Origin: Planctomycetota bacterium
GTDB lineage: Bacteria > Planctomycetota > UBA1135 > UBA2386
Length of the DNA: 44,232 bases
Assembly (NCBI GenBank): GCA_016795295.1
Contig: JAEUHP010000078.1
Coordinates: 1 to 44,232, forward strand
Direction: 5' to 3'
Of this stretch, positions 16,811-25,741 are shown piece after piece. The notes beneath the pieces are model-generated. The model did no database searches. It had not been told where the DNA came from and saw only the letters and a program-made list of their open reading frames with translations. The translations under genes were made by a program, and so were the position numbers. Position 1 is the stretch's first letter. Each line of letters starts with the position of its first letter.

Positions 16811-18031
16811 CTAGGGCGCAGCCGCTTGGCGCACCTCGGCATCGGTGAGCAGCCGCTTGCTCGATTTGCCGGCCGCAAGGACGCGTTGCACGCGTTCCTC
16901 GGTCGGCTCGATGCCGAGTTTCTCCAGCACGAACGCCGCGTTCGACTTGCCGGCCATCGGCCCCACGGCAATGCGCTGCTCGAGACCGACCATGTGCGCC
17001 GGCACCCCCGAATAGACCGAGTCGGCCAGTTCCACGTCGCCCTTGCGGAACGCCTTGATGACGGCCGCGGCATGCACCCCGGTGCCGGTCTCGAACGCAT
17101 CGCCGCCCAGCACCGGGTAGTTGTGCGGGAGCTCCACCTCGAGCGCCGCCGCCGCCGCCGCCACGTAGGCCGGCAGCGTGCGCAAGTCGTTGTCGATCCA
17201 GCCCATCAGGCGGCAGTTGACCAGCAACAGGTCCATCGGCGCGTTGCCGGCCCGTTCGCCGACCCCGAGCGCCGTGCCGTGCACGCGGTCGGCGCCGGCT
17301 TCGATCGCCGCCAGGCAGTTGGCGATGCCCAGGTCGCGGTCGCGGTGGCCATGCCAGTCGACGCCGAGGGTCGGGTCGTGCTGGTCGGCGAGTTCGCGCA
17401 CGAACCGCACCACGGCGCGGGTTCCCTGCGGCGTGGCGTGGCCAACGGTGTCGCAGACACACAGCCGGCGTGCGCCGAGTTCGATCGCGGTGCTGTAGAG
17501 CGCGCGGATCGTCTCCGGGCGAGCCCGGGTGGTGTCCTCGGTCACGTACATGACCGGCAGCTGGTGCTGCCGGGCGAAGGTCAGCGCTTCGCGGGTGTTC
17601 TGCAGCATGCGCTCGAGCGTCCAGTCTTCGGCGTACTGGCGGATGTAGCTGCTGCCGATGAACGCACACACCTCGATCGGGATGCCGGCTTTCTGCGTCA
17701 TCTCCACCACCGGCTCGATGTCGGACACCACGGTGCGGCAGGCGACGTTCGCGCCGATGCGCAGACGGCGGTCGGCGATGTGCCGGGCCAGGCGCAGGAT
17801 GTCCTCCCGGGGCCGCCCCCCCGCCCCCGGCAAGCCGAGGTTGGCGGTGTGGATGCCGAGCCGATCCATGTGTTCGAGCAGCTCCAACTTCTGTTCGAGC
17901 CGCGGGTCGCTGACGGCCGGCGACTGTAGACCGTCGCGCAGGGTCTCGTCGTCGAACTGCAGGGGGCGGGACGGGCGGAACGTGCCGCCGGTCTGGTTCC
18001 AATCGTGGATCAGGTCCGCGATACGGTTCAT
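16811..18031 (-). CDS. 2-isopropylmalate synthase/HMG-CoA lyase family protein
   Basis: A 406-residue DRE-TIM metallolyase. The metal/substrate motif DDETLRDG is at residues 27-34. The His pair of HGHRD (227 and 229) and GERAGN (258-263) follow. LeuA, CimA and homocitrate synthases usually have TLRDGEQ; here it is TLRDGLQ, as in HMG-CoA lyases. GERAGN and the preceding GIANCLAAIEAGADRVHGT layout are like isopropylmalate or homocitrate synthases. It lacks a clear LeuA regulatory domain. The substrate is therefore open; an alpha-isopropylmalate synthase variant is my best guess. The ATG at 18,031 begins the conserved part. It is divergent from lysC across about 140 bp. Confidence 0.85.
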   Translation of the reverse strand: MNRIADLIHDWNQTGGTFRPSRPLQFDDETLRDGLQSPAVSDPRLEQKLELLEHMDRLGIHTANLGLPGAGGRPREDILRLARHIADRRLRIGANVACRTVVSDIEPVVEMTQKAGIPIEVCAFIGSSYIRQYAEDWTLERMLQNTREALTFARQHQLPVMYVTEDTTRARPETIRALYSTAIELGARRLCVCDTVGHATPQGTRAVVRFVRELADQHDPTLGVDWHGHRDRDLGIANCLAAIEAGADRVHGTALGVGERAGNAPMDLLLVNCRLMGWIDNDLRTLPAYVAAAAAALEVELPHNYPVLGGDAFETGTGVHAAAVIKAFRKGDVELADSVYSGVPAHMVGLEQRIAVGPMAGKSNAAFVLEKLGIEPTEERVQRVLAAGKSSKRLLTDAEVRQAAAP

Positions 18032-18170
18032 CTGGCTTGGGTCCTGGGGGGTGGGCGCATGGCGCGCTGCGGCAGTGTACGGCACGCGCCGCACCGGCCG
18101 AAGGGGTGGGCGGCGATTCCCCGCTTCCCGATTCCCGGCCCAGCTCTTCTAGCGGCCGCCCCAGGCCTGC

Positions 18171-19502
18171 ATGATCGGCCGCGTGATCGTGATGAAGTTC
18201 GGCGGCACGTCGCTCGGCGATGCCCGCCACATCCGCGAAGTGGTCGAGATCGTGCGCCGCCAGCTGCCGGCCCGCCCGGTGGTGGTGGTCTCGGCCCACG
18301 CCGGAGTCACCGACGCCCTGCTCGAAGTCGCCGCACGCGCGCCGCTCGGCGACGCCACCACCGAACCGATCGCCGCACGCCATCGGCAGATCCTCGTCGA
18401 CCTGGACCTGCCCCACCAGCTGCTCGATCCGCTGCTGGGCGAACTGCACGATCTGGCCCGCGGCCTGCGGCTGGTCGGCGCGGCGAGCGCCAAAGCACGC
18501 GATCTGCTGGTCAGCTACGGGGAACGCTGCAGCGCCCGCACCGTGGCCGCGGCGCTGGGTGCTGGTGGCATCCCGGCCACGGCCGTCGACGCGTTCGCTG
18601 CCGGACTGCGCACCGACAGCGCGTTCGGCCGGGCCAGGCCATTGCCCGACGACGGCCGCATCGAGCAGGCGATCGCCGCGGTCCCGGGCGTCCCGGTGGT
18701 CACCGGTTTCATCGCCGCCGACGAACTCGGCAACGTCACCACCCTGGGCCGCAACGGCAGCGACTACTCGGCCGCGCTGTTCGGCGCCGCGCTGCGCGCG
18801 ACCGAGATCCAGATCTGGAAAGACGTCGACGGCGTGCGCACCGCCGACCCTCGGCTGGTGCCGGAAGCGCGGCCGATCCGCCGCATGGGCTTCACCGAAG
18901 TCTGCGAACTGGCCTCGTTCGGCAGCAAGGTGCTGCACCCGGCGGCGATGGTGCCCGCGATGCAGGCCGGCATCCCGATGTCGGTGCGCCACACCGAAGC
19001 ACCGGACGCACCCGGCACCCACATCGAAGCCGACGTGGCCGTGCCGCACGGCGCGGTGCGCGCGATCGCCCATCGCGCCGGCATGGCGCTGGTCACGGTG
19101 CAGTCGGACCGCCTGGTGCCGCAGCACGCGTTCCTCGGGCGCGTGTTCGGCGAACTCGCGTCCCTGCACGGCGAACTCGGCCCGGTGGCGGTGTCCGAGG
19201 CCGCCGTCACGGTCGCCCTGGACCGCCACGCCGCAGGGCCAGCCGCGGCGCGGCTCGGCCTGCTCGGTGAAGTGGGGATCGAACCCGACCGGGCCGTGGT
19301 CGGGGTGGTCGCCGACGTGGCAGCCATCGAACACGGCGCCGCCGCGGCGGTGTTCGACACCCTGCAGAAGCAGGGCATCCCGGTGCGCTGCGCCGGGCAG
19401 GGCGCACGTGGCGGCACGCTGGCGGTGGTGGTCGCAGAGACCGACCTGTCGCGCACCGTGCGCGCGCTGCACCAGCGGTTCTTCGCCGAGGTCGGATCGT
19501 GA
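18171..19502 (+). CDS. lysC: Aspartate kinase
   Basis: A 443-residue monofunctional aspartokinase, the first step of the Lys/Thr/Met pathway. Motifs: KFGGTS at residues 9-14, SYGER at 115-119, GRNGSDYSA at 193-201, then two ACT-type regulatory segments from about residue 300 (VTVQSDRL and AVVGVVAD regions). Length and order are normal for a single-chain enzyme. The ATG at 18,171 gives a short N-terminus before the kinase motif; an ATG at 18,192 is an alternative. The stop overlaps the GTG of the signal peptidase gene by 4 bp. Confidence 0.95.
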   Translation: MIGRVIVMKFGGTSLGDARHIREVVEIVRRQLPARPVVVVSAHAGVTDALLEVAARAPLGDATTEPIAARHRQILVDLDLPHQLLDPLLGELHDLARGLRLVGAASAKARDLLVSYGERCSARTVAAALGAGGIPATAVDAFAAGLRTDSAFGRARPLPDDGRIEQAIAAVPGVPVVTGFIAADELGNVTTLGRNGSDYSAALFGAALRATEIQIWKDVDGVRTADPRLVPEARPIRRMGFTEVCELASFGSKVLHPAAMVPAMQAGIPMSVRHTEAPDAPGTHIEADVAVPHGAVRAIAHRAGMALVTVQSDRLVPQHAFLGRVFGELASLHGELGPVAVSEAAVTVALDRHAAGPAAARLGLLGEVGIEPDRAVVGVVADVAAIEHGAAAAVFDTLQKQGIPVRCAGQGARGGTLAVVVAETDLSRTVRALHQRFFAEVGS

Positions 19503-20761
19503 TCGCAAAGCCGGCAGCCGCCGTGCTGCGCGACGCCGTGCTGGTCGGCGCGCTCGCGGTGCTGACCGTGCAGGCGCTGCGGCGGCACGTGGGCGACCAG
19601 TACCCGGTGCCCTCCGGCAGCATGGAGCCGACCTTGCACGGCGACCCCCGGCACGGCGACGTGGTGTTCGTCCGCAAGTTGGCGCGCGCCGCCGACTGCC
19701 GCCGCCACGACCTGGTGGTGGTCGCCCACCCGACCGAACCTGGGCAACAGCTGGTGAAGCGCATCGCCGCACGCGGCGACGACGCCGATGCCTGCTGCAT
19801 CGAACTGCGCGACGGCGACGTGTGGCTCGGACCCGATCCGCAGCACCTGCAGCGCGAACGGAAGGATCCGCTGGAGCGACGCCTGCGCGTGCCCTGGGCG
19901 CGACTCGGGGACCGGGGCGACGCCGGCCGCGAGCTGTTCGACCTGCAAGCCACGCGCGCGGGTGCAGCACCCGGCGTCCTGGAGTTGCCCCCGCTGCAGT
20001 CCGGCCCGGGCGAAGCACGCAGCTGGTTCGCCGCGGCCGCGCGCACCGCGCGGCAAGCGGGTCCGCGTGCCCATCCCGACGGCTGCCTCGGCACCAGCCA
20101 GCCAGTCGATGCGGGGTTCGTGATGGCGACCGGGGTGCGCAGCGCACCGCGCGACCAGCTGCCGGTGCGGGACTGCGGCATGGACCTGCACTGTGTCGCC
20201 TTGCCGAACCGGCTGCTGGCGACCGTCGACACCCACCACGGCGCCTTCACGTTCGACTGGCAGCCGCGCACGGGCCAAGTGGCGTTGTGGCACGACGACG
20301 CCGAAGTGGCGACGGGCCGCCTGCCGCCGGTCGACCAAGGCGCGCATCGGGTGGAGTTCGGCCATCTCGACGACACCCTGTTCGTCTGCGTGGACGGCGC
20401 TCCGGCAAGCCTCTGGCTGGTGCCGCGCCAGCCACAGTGGACCCACCAGGAACTGCCGCGCAGTTCCTGGCCGAGCCCAGTGCGCACCCACCTGCATCTG
20501 GCAGCGCTCGGTGACACGCCGCTGCGGCTGCAGCGCCTCGAAGTGTTCCGCGATCTGTTCGCGATCCGCGAACGCAACGCCGGCTTGCCCTCGACCCCAG
20601 GCGACTGGCCCCGGCTGCTCGCCCCGGGGCAGTGGTTTCTGCTGGGGGACCATGCCCTGGACAGCCGCGACAGCCGGGTGTTCGGGCCGGTGTCCGACAC
20701 CTCGTTCCTGGGCCGCCCGGCGGCCGTGCTGGGCCCCTGGCCACGGCAGCGCTGGCTCTGA
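19499..20761 (+). CDS. lepB: Signal peptidase I with large internal insertion
   Basis: A 420-residue type I signal peptidase (S26 family), anchored by one N-terminal helix (about residues 9-27) with the active site outside the membrane. The catalytic Ser41 is in SGSMEPTL and Lys87 in LVKRI. The conserved box near the C-terminus reads GDHALDSRDSRVFGPV. Between the Lys region and that box lie about 270 residues, far more than in ordinary signal peptidases. This insert has a beta-rich part (about residues 225-350) that resembles jelly-roll carbohydrate-binding domains; that is inference. The GTG start at 19,499 overlaps the lysC stop, so expression is likely coupled to lysC. Confidence 0.88.
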   Translation: MIAKPAAAVLRDAVLVGALAVLTVQALRRHVGDQYPVPSGSMEPTLHGDPRHGDVVFVRKLARAADCRRHDLVVVAHPTEPGQQLVKRIAARGDDADACCIELRDGDVWLGPDPQHLQRERKDPLERRLRVPWARLGDRGDAGRELFDLQATRAGAAPGVLELPPLQSGPGEARSWFAAAARTARQAGPRAHPDGCLGTSQPVDAGFVMATGVRSAPRDQLPVRDCGMDLHCVALPNRLLATVDTHHGAFTFDWQPRTGQVALWHDDAEVATGRLPPVDQGAHRVEFGHLDDTLFVCVDGAPASLWLVPRQPQWTHQELPRSSWPSPVRTHLHLAALGDTPLRLQRLEVFRDLFAIRERNAGLPSTPGDWPRLLAPGQWFLLGDHALDSRDSRVFGPVSDTSFLGRPAAVLGPWPRQRWL

Positions 20762-20861
20762 CGTCCGAGCCAGCGGCGCGGGCGGACGCCGGGGCCTTCC
20801 GCGGCGGCGGATCCTGGTTGCCAGAGCGGCCCGCTGGGATACTGGCGGGAGCGACGCTGTG

Positions 20862-22652
20862 ATGCCCATCCCCACGCTTGCCTGCCTGTCTCTGTGCCTG
20901 CTGGCACAGGATCCCCCACCCGCGAACCGCGGTCCGATGTTGTTGCCGCAGGCCGTGGTGCTGCCGCGCGGCGACCAGCGCATCGCCGTCGACGGCACCC
21001 TGAGCGACTGGCCGGAACTGCCGGCGTTGCAGCTCGACGACCCCCGCCAACTGTCCGGGACCGCGCACCAGGCGTGGAACGGACCGCGCGACCTGAGTGC
21101 ATTCGCATTCCTGATGTGGGACGAGCAGGATCTCTATGTGGCCTGCACGGTGCGGGACGAATGGCATCGACCGCTCGACGCCGACTCGCTGCGCCAGTCG
21201 GAGATCCCGGTCGCCGATTCGCTGGTCCTGACCTTCGATCTGGACCGCAACACGCGCGGCATCGGCCCGGATCCCGGCCGTCGCGAAGACCGCGAATTCT
21301 GGCTGGCCGACAACACCGGCCGCGAAGTGGTGCAGTGGGACCGCTTGCGCGGCACCGCGCGCACCGTCGACGAGAAGCTGGCGCGCGTGGTGGTGCTGCA
21401 CGACACCGAGCAGGGCATCACCACCTACGAAGCGCGCCTGCCCTGGAGCGAGATCCTGCCAGTCGGCCAAAAGCCCAAAGCCGGTCTGGTGCTCGACCTG
21501 CAGGTGGTGGTCAACGACTACGACGAAGCCACCGATCCGTTCCCGCAGACGCGCATCGGCTGGACCTTCGGCTGCGGCGCCGCGGTCGATCCGGGGCTGC
21601 TCGGCAGCATGATGCTGGTCGCCAACCGCGAGGCGCTGCAGGGCAAGGTCCCCGAGTTCCCGCTGAAACCAGCCACTCCCGAACCGCCGGCGCCGCCCGA
21701 GGCGTATTGGCACGACCTCACTTCGCGCCTGCTGAACCATCCGCCGACGGTGTACGACGGCAGCACGGCACCCGAGCTGGCCGGCGGCAGCCAGCGCTTC
21801 AAAGTGCTCGAGGAGATCGACGATTTGTTGGAGCGCTTCCCGCGCGTCGACCTGCTCGAACTGCACCTGCGCAGCCACCGCCGTATGAACCGCGAAGTCG
21901 CCGGGATGATGGCGCGTGGCCTGCCATGGTGGTGGCGGCAGCGCCTGCAAGCGGTGTCGCGCGCGGCCGCGGATCCGGTGCCGAACGAGACCGTGCGGCT
22001 GTTCCGGCTGCCGATGGGCGGCTGGTCGGTGGCGACCCCAGTGGGCGGCTTCGGCGTCGACGTCGCCGGGGCCGATCTCGCCGAATGGCTGTGGGGCCGG
22101 ACGGAGTTCTGTGTGTTGACCCGCCCTCTGGAGGCCACGGCGCGCAACGACCAACTGCTGCTGCGCATGTTGCTCAACAAGCCGCCCCGCGCCGTCTTGA
22201 CCCACATCGCGTTCCACTTGCCGGCGATCCAGATGCTCGACATGCCCCTGGTCGAACCCGGCAGCAGCTTCGGTCCTCCAGGCGGCCCCCGCCTGCGCGC
22301 CCTCGGCACCAAACTCGCCGACGGCTCGGTGACCAGTTCGTGCAGCTACTCGGTGCAGATTCCGAACGGGCCACACCTGGTCTGGGTGGCGCCGGCCCTG
22401 CTGCCGATCGAACTGCCCACAGAGCCCATCGATGCCATGATTGCCTCGCCCTACAATCCGGCATTGTTGGAGATCGTGGCCAAGGGGCGGCCCAAGCTGG
22501 TCGTCCTGGACGAAGCCCTGGTCGGCCAAGCCTTGCCGAACCTGCCCAGGGTGAACCTGCGCAAACTGCACCAGATCCAGAAGAACCTGCAAGAACAGCC
22601 GTCGGTCATATTGGCCCCGGGTGAGAGCTGGGATATCGCGCGCAGTCGATAG
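20862..22652 (+). CDS. Secreted protein with CBM9-like domain and possible metallo-beta-lactamase-like C-terminus
   Basis: A 596-residue exported protein. Residues 1-16 form a signal peptide. IAVDGTLSDWPELP (about 41-54) and FLMWDEQDLYVACTVRDEW (about 83-101) are typical of family 9 carbohydrate-binding modules, which extend to about residue 245. A linker of helical character follows. The last ~210 residues (from GGWSVATPVGGFGVDVAGADL) have the strand pattern of a metallo-beta-lactamase fold, but no HxHxDH metal motif is visible, so this assignment is weak. The ATG at 20,862 is preceded by GGGAG. It follows the signal peptidase gene by 100 bp. Confidence 0.75.
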   Translation: MPIPTLACLSLCLLAQDPPPANRGPMLLPQAVVLPRGDQRIAVDGTLSDWPELPALQLDDPRQLSGTAHQAWNGPRDLSAFAFLMWDEQDLYVACTVRDEWHRPLDADSLRQSEIPVADSLVLTFDLDRNTRGIGPDPGRREDREFWLADNTGREVVQWDRLRGTARTVDEKLARVVVLHDTEQGITTYEARLPWSEILPVGQKPKAGLVLDLQVVVNDYDEATDPFPQTRIGWTFGCGAAVDPGLLGSMMLVANREALQGKVPEFPLKPATPEPPAPPEAYWHDLTSRLLNHPPTVYDGSTAPELAGGSQRFKVLEEIDDLLERFPRVDLLELHLRSHRRMNREVAGMMARGLPWWWRQRLQAVSRAAADPVPNETVRLFRLPMGGWSVATPVGGFGVDVAGADLAEWLWGRTEFCVLTRPLEATARNDQLLLRMLLNKPPRAVLTHIAFHLPAIQMLDMPLVEPGSSFGPPGGPRLRALGTKLADGSVTSSCSYSVQIPNGPHLVWVAPALLPIELPTEPIDAMIASPYNPALLEIVAKGRPKLVVLDEALVGQALPNLPRVNLRKLHQIQKNLQEQPSVILAPGESWDIARSR

Positions 22653-22757
22653 CCATGTTTTTCGGGAATCCGCGCTTGTAACACTCCGATTCCCGATGCA
22701 TCATCTCTGCCGACTCGAACGGCGTGAGCCGTAGGTCACACCACAACCACAAACCTG

Positions 22758-23183
22758 ATGGCAGACAACCAGCCCAATCCGGCGATGGAGTTCATCGTCG
22801 ATTCCCTGAAGCAGAACCGCGCCGCGTCCTACAAGGAGATCGCCGAGGCCGCCGGCAAGAAGAAGCTGAAGATCTATCCGATCATGTACGGCCGCGCTCA
22901 GGCGCTGCTGGGCATCGTCAAGGCCGCCCCGCGCGGCCAGGGCAAGGCCGCGAAGGCCAAGAAGCAGGCCAGCCAGCCAGCCGCCCCGTCGACCACGGCG
23001 GTGGCCGCTGCGCCGAAGCGCGGTCCCGGCCGCCCGCGCAAGAACCCGGTCGCCGCGCCGACCAGCTTCGACGGCAGCCTGGAGAGCATCGTCGCCGCGG
23101 TGAAGTCCTCGGAGCAGGCCCGCGCCCGCTACCGCGGCGCACTCGAGAAGATCAGCTCGATCCTGGCCGAAGTCCTGGCCTGA
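22758..23183 (+). CDS. AT-hook DNA-binding protein
   Basis: A 141-residue basic protein. Residues 1-55 are helical and contain SYKEIAEAAGKKKLKIYPIMYGRAQALLGI, which has the look of a small winged or helix-turn-helix domain. Residues 56-85 form an Ala/Lys/Pro linker. KRGPGRPRKNP (about 88-98) is a textbook AT-hook. A C-terminal helical part (SLESIVAAVKSSEQARARYRG and after) could oligomerise. It is plausibly a nucleoid-associated protein or regulator. Its upstream region is a 105 bp gap with TTGTAA and CATCAT near 22,676-22,704 that might be a promoter; this is weak. Confidence 0.85.
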   Translation: MADNQPNPAMEFIVDSLKQNRAASYKEIAEAAGKKKLKIYPIMYGRAQALLGIVKAAPRGQGKAAKAKKQASQPAAPSTTAVAAAPKRGPGRPRKNPVAAPTSFDGSLESIVAAVKSSEQARARYRGALEKISSILAEVLA

Positions 23184-23240
23184 GCGACGCCCGAGGCCAG
23201 GCTCCGTGCCAGACGCCGGAGCCGCCTGGCGCCCCCCGGT

Positions 23241-23262
23241 CCGCGGCGCATTCGCGCCGCGG
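23241..23262. terminator. GC-rich hairpin between convergent genes
   Basis: A perfect 9 bp stem (CCGCGGCGC/GCGCCGCGG) with loop ATTC lies between the AT-hook gene and the converging aminotransferase gene, just before the latter's stop. There is no T-run, so termination is likely but unproven. Confidence 0.45.
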
Positions 23263-23268
23263 CGGCTC

Positions 23269-24168
23269 TCATTCCGCGACGAGCGCGCGCCACGCCGGCG
23301 CATAACGATCGCGCAGCAGCCCAGCACAGTGCTGGGCGAACGCCGGCATCAGCACCGCCGTGCGCGGGCCCGGCCCACCGCCATGCAGGGCCCGGCCGTT
23401 CCAATGGGTGACCGGCGCGATGTCGCGCAGGGAACTCGACAAGAACATCTCCTCGGCCCGGTCGAGGTCGGTCCGGCGCAGGTGCTGCTCACGCACCCCC
23501 TCGCCACGGCCGGCCAGGAACGCCAGCAACAGCGCGCGCGTGATGCCCGCCAGGATGCCGGCCGCCAGCGGCGGCGTGCACCAGACGCCGTCGACGCGCA
23601 CGAACAGATTCGACGTCGACGCTTCGGTGAGTTCGCCCTGGGCGTTGAACATTGCACAGTCGGTTGCACCCTGGTCCTTCGCCTCGGCGAGACCGAGCAC
23701 CGAATTGAGGTAGTTGCCGCTCTTGGTCGCCGGGTCGAGGGCCCGGCGATCGTTGCGCAACCGGTCCACGGCAGCCAGCTTCGCCGGCAATCCGGCGATG
23801 CGCGGCGCCGGCCGCACCAGGATCACCCAGCACGGTTTGGCGGTGGCGTAGGCCAGGTCGATGTTGGGCGCTTCGCCGGCACCGCGGGTCACCACCACCC
23901 GCACGTAGCTGTCACCGTGGCCGGCCTGCGCCACGGTCGCCGCGATGCGCCGCGCCACCGTGCGCTGGTCGAGGTCCAGCGCCATGCGCAGCCCCTCGGC
24001 AGACGCCAGCAGGCGCGCCCAGTGTTCGGGGAAGGCGAACGGCACCTCACCCCAGGTGCGCACCACCTCGTAGATCGAGTCGCCGAACAGGAACCCCCGG
24101 TCGAGCACGGGGATGCGTGCGTCCGCCTCGGGCAGGATCACACCGTCGAGATTGCACAGGTTGGCCAT
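23269..24168 (-). CDS. Class IV aminotransferase (BCAT/D-amino acid transaminase/ADC lyase family)
   Basis: A 299-residue PLP enzyme of fold type IV. The PLP-binding lysine is Lys149 in ATKSGNYLN. The N-terminus PVLDRGFLFGDSIYEVVRTWG is typical, and TEASTSNLF at 181-189 contains the Glu and phosphate-binding residues. Family members include branched-chain aminotransferase, D-alanine aminotransferase and aminodeoxychorismate lyase. The sequence does not decide among them by eye. The ATG at 24,168 is only 31 bp from the purF start, so the two divergent promoters must overlap each other's 5' ends. Confidence 0.9.
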   Translation of the reverse strand: MANLCNLDGVILPEADARIPVLDRGFLFGDSIYEVVRTWGEVPFAFPEHWARLLASAEGLRMALDLDQRTVARRIAATVAQAGHGDSYVRVVVTRGAGEAPNIDLAYATAKPCWVILVRPAPRIAGLPAKLAAVDRLRNDRRALDPATKSGNYLNSVLGLAEAKDQGATDCAMFNAQGELTEASTSNLFVRVDGVWCTPPLAAGILAGITRALLLAFLAGRGEGVREQHLRRTDLDRAEEMFLSSSLRDIAPVTHWNGRALHGGGPGPRTAVLMPAFAQHCAGLLRDRYAPAWRALVAE

Positions 24169-24199
24169 GGCGGTCCGGATGGTAAGCTCCGCGGTCCCC

Positions 24200-25654
24200 A
24201 TGTGCGGCTTCATCTCGATCTTCGGCCCCGCCGAATCCGACGCGATCCACGACGTCCTCAACGGCCTGCTGGCCATCCAGCACCGCGGCCAGGACGCGGC
24301 GGGCATCGTCACCTTCCGCGACAAGTTCCAGGCCAAGAAGGGTCTCGGCCTCGTGCGCGAAGTGTTCCAGGACAAGCACCTGAACCGCCTGCGCGGGCCG
24401 CTCGCGGTCGGCCACGTGCGCTACCCCACGGTCGGCCTCGGTGAAGACACCGACGTGCAGCCGTTCTGGCTCGACTACCCGGTCGGCACGGCGATGGCGC
24501 ACAACGGCAACGTGACCAACTTCCACGAGCTGAAGCGCACCTACTTCGGCCAACGCAACATCCACCTCGGGAGCAACTGCGACCTCGAAGTGGTGCTCTA
24601 CGTGTTCGCCGACGCGCTGATGCGCCGCGCCGCGGACCCGATCACCGTCCAGGACGTGCAGGCCGCGGTGCACGAAGTGTTCACCCGCGTGAAGGGTGCC
24701 TACTCGGTGGTCGGCATCACCAGCCAGGGCATGTATGCGTTCCGCGATCCGTTCGGCATCAAGCCGATCATCTTCGGCAAGAAGGTGACGCCGGAAGGCA
24801 CGTGGTACGCGGTCGCCAGCGAGTCGGTGGTGCTCGACGTGTCCGGCTACGAGGTGGTCCGCAACCTGAAGGCCGGCGAGTTGCTCTGGATCGGCGCCGA
24901 CCGCGTGCCGCAATTCGTGCAGGTGGCGAACCAGCCGCACCGGCCGTGCATCTTCGAGTACATCTACTTCGCCCGGCCCGACACGTTCCTCGACGAAACC
25001 TCGGTCTACGAGGCGCGCATGGAGCTGGGCCGGCGTCTGGGCCGCGCCTTCCGCGCCACCGGGCTCGGCGCCGACGTGGTGATCCCGGTGCCCGAATCGG
25101 CGCGCACCGCCGCGCAGACGATGGCCGAAGAACTCGGCCTGCCCTGCCGCGAGGGCTTCGTCAAGAACCGCTACGTCGGGCGCACCTTCATCATGCCCAA
25201 CGACAAAGCCCGCCGGGACTCGATCCGCGCCAAGCTCAACCCGATTCGGGCCGAGTTCGAGGGCAAGAACGTGATCATCCTCGACGATTCGATCGTACGC
25301 GGCAACACCAGCCGGCAGATGGTCAAGATCGCCCGGCAGATGGGCGCGAACAAGGTCTACCTGGCCAGCTACTCGCCGCCGCTGCTGTTCCCCTGTCCGT
25401 ACGGCATCGACATGTCGACCAAGCGCGAGTTCGTGGCGCGCGGCCGCAGCCACGAGCAGATCGCGCAGGAACTCGGCGCCGACATGGTGCTCTACCAGAC
25501 CATCGAGCAGATGGTCGACGCGGTGCGCACCGCCGGCAACGGCAAGCTGGAGTTCTGCAAAGCCTGCTTCGAGGGTTCGTATCCGACCGGCGACATCACC
25601 GAGTCGATGCTGTCCGACATCGAACAGGACCGCATCGCCGCCGGCACCGCCTGA
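24200..25654 (+). CDS. purF: Amidophosphoribosyltransferase
   Basis: A 484-residue enzyme of the first committed step of purine synthesis. After the initiator Met, Cys2 of MCGFISIFG is the glutamine amidotransferase nucleophile, which fixes the start at 24,200 with no propeptide. AHNGNVTN and GHVRYPT belong to the glutaminase domain. The PRPP-binding loop VIILDDSIVRGNTS lies near residues 353-366. It is followed by pyrE 87 bp downstream on the same strand, giving adjacent purine and pyrimidine genes. Confidence 0.97.
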   Translation: MCGFISIFGPAESDAIHDVLNGLLAIQHRGQDAAGIVTFRDKFQAKKGLGLVREVFQDKHLNRLRGPLAVGHVRYPTVGLGEDTDVQPFWLDYPVGTAMAHNGNVTNFHELKRTYFGQRNIHLGSNCDLEVVLYVFADALMRRAADPITVQDVQAAVHEVFTRVKGAYSVVGITSQGMYAFRDPFGIKPIIFGKKVTPEGTWYAVASESVVLDVSGYEVVRNLKAGELLWIGADRVPQFVQVANQPHRPCIFEYIYFARPDTFLDETSVYEARMELGRRLGRAFRATGLGADVVIPVPESARTAAQTMAEELGLPCREGFVKNRYVGRTFIMPNDKARRDSIRAKLNPIRAEFEGKNVIILDDSIVRGNTSRQMVKIARQMGANKVYLASYSPPLLFPCPYGIDMSTKREFVARGRSHEQIAQELGADMVLYQTIEQMVDAVRTAGNGKLEFCKACFEGSYPTGDITESMLSDIEQDRIAAGTA

Positions 25655-25741
25655 GCGGTTCTGCGCCGCAGCGCGGCGCGCGCCGGCACTCCCGCACAGC
25701 TCGTCCTTGGCCCGCCCCTTCTCGCCCGTCATCCCCAAGCC

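Noticed and set aside
16725..20147. Very long minus-strand frame over lysC and lepB
   Set aside because: It is the antisense shadow of lysC and lepB; the motifs are all in the plus-strand frames.
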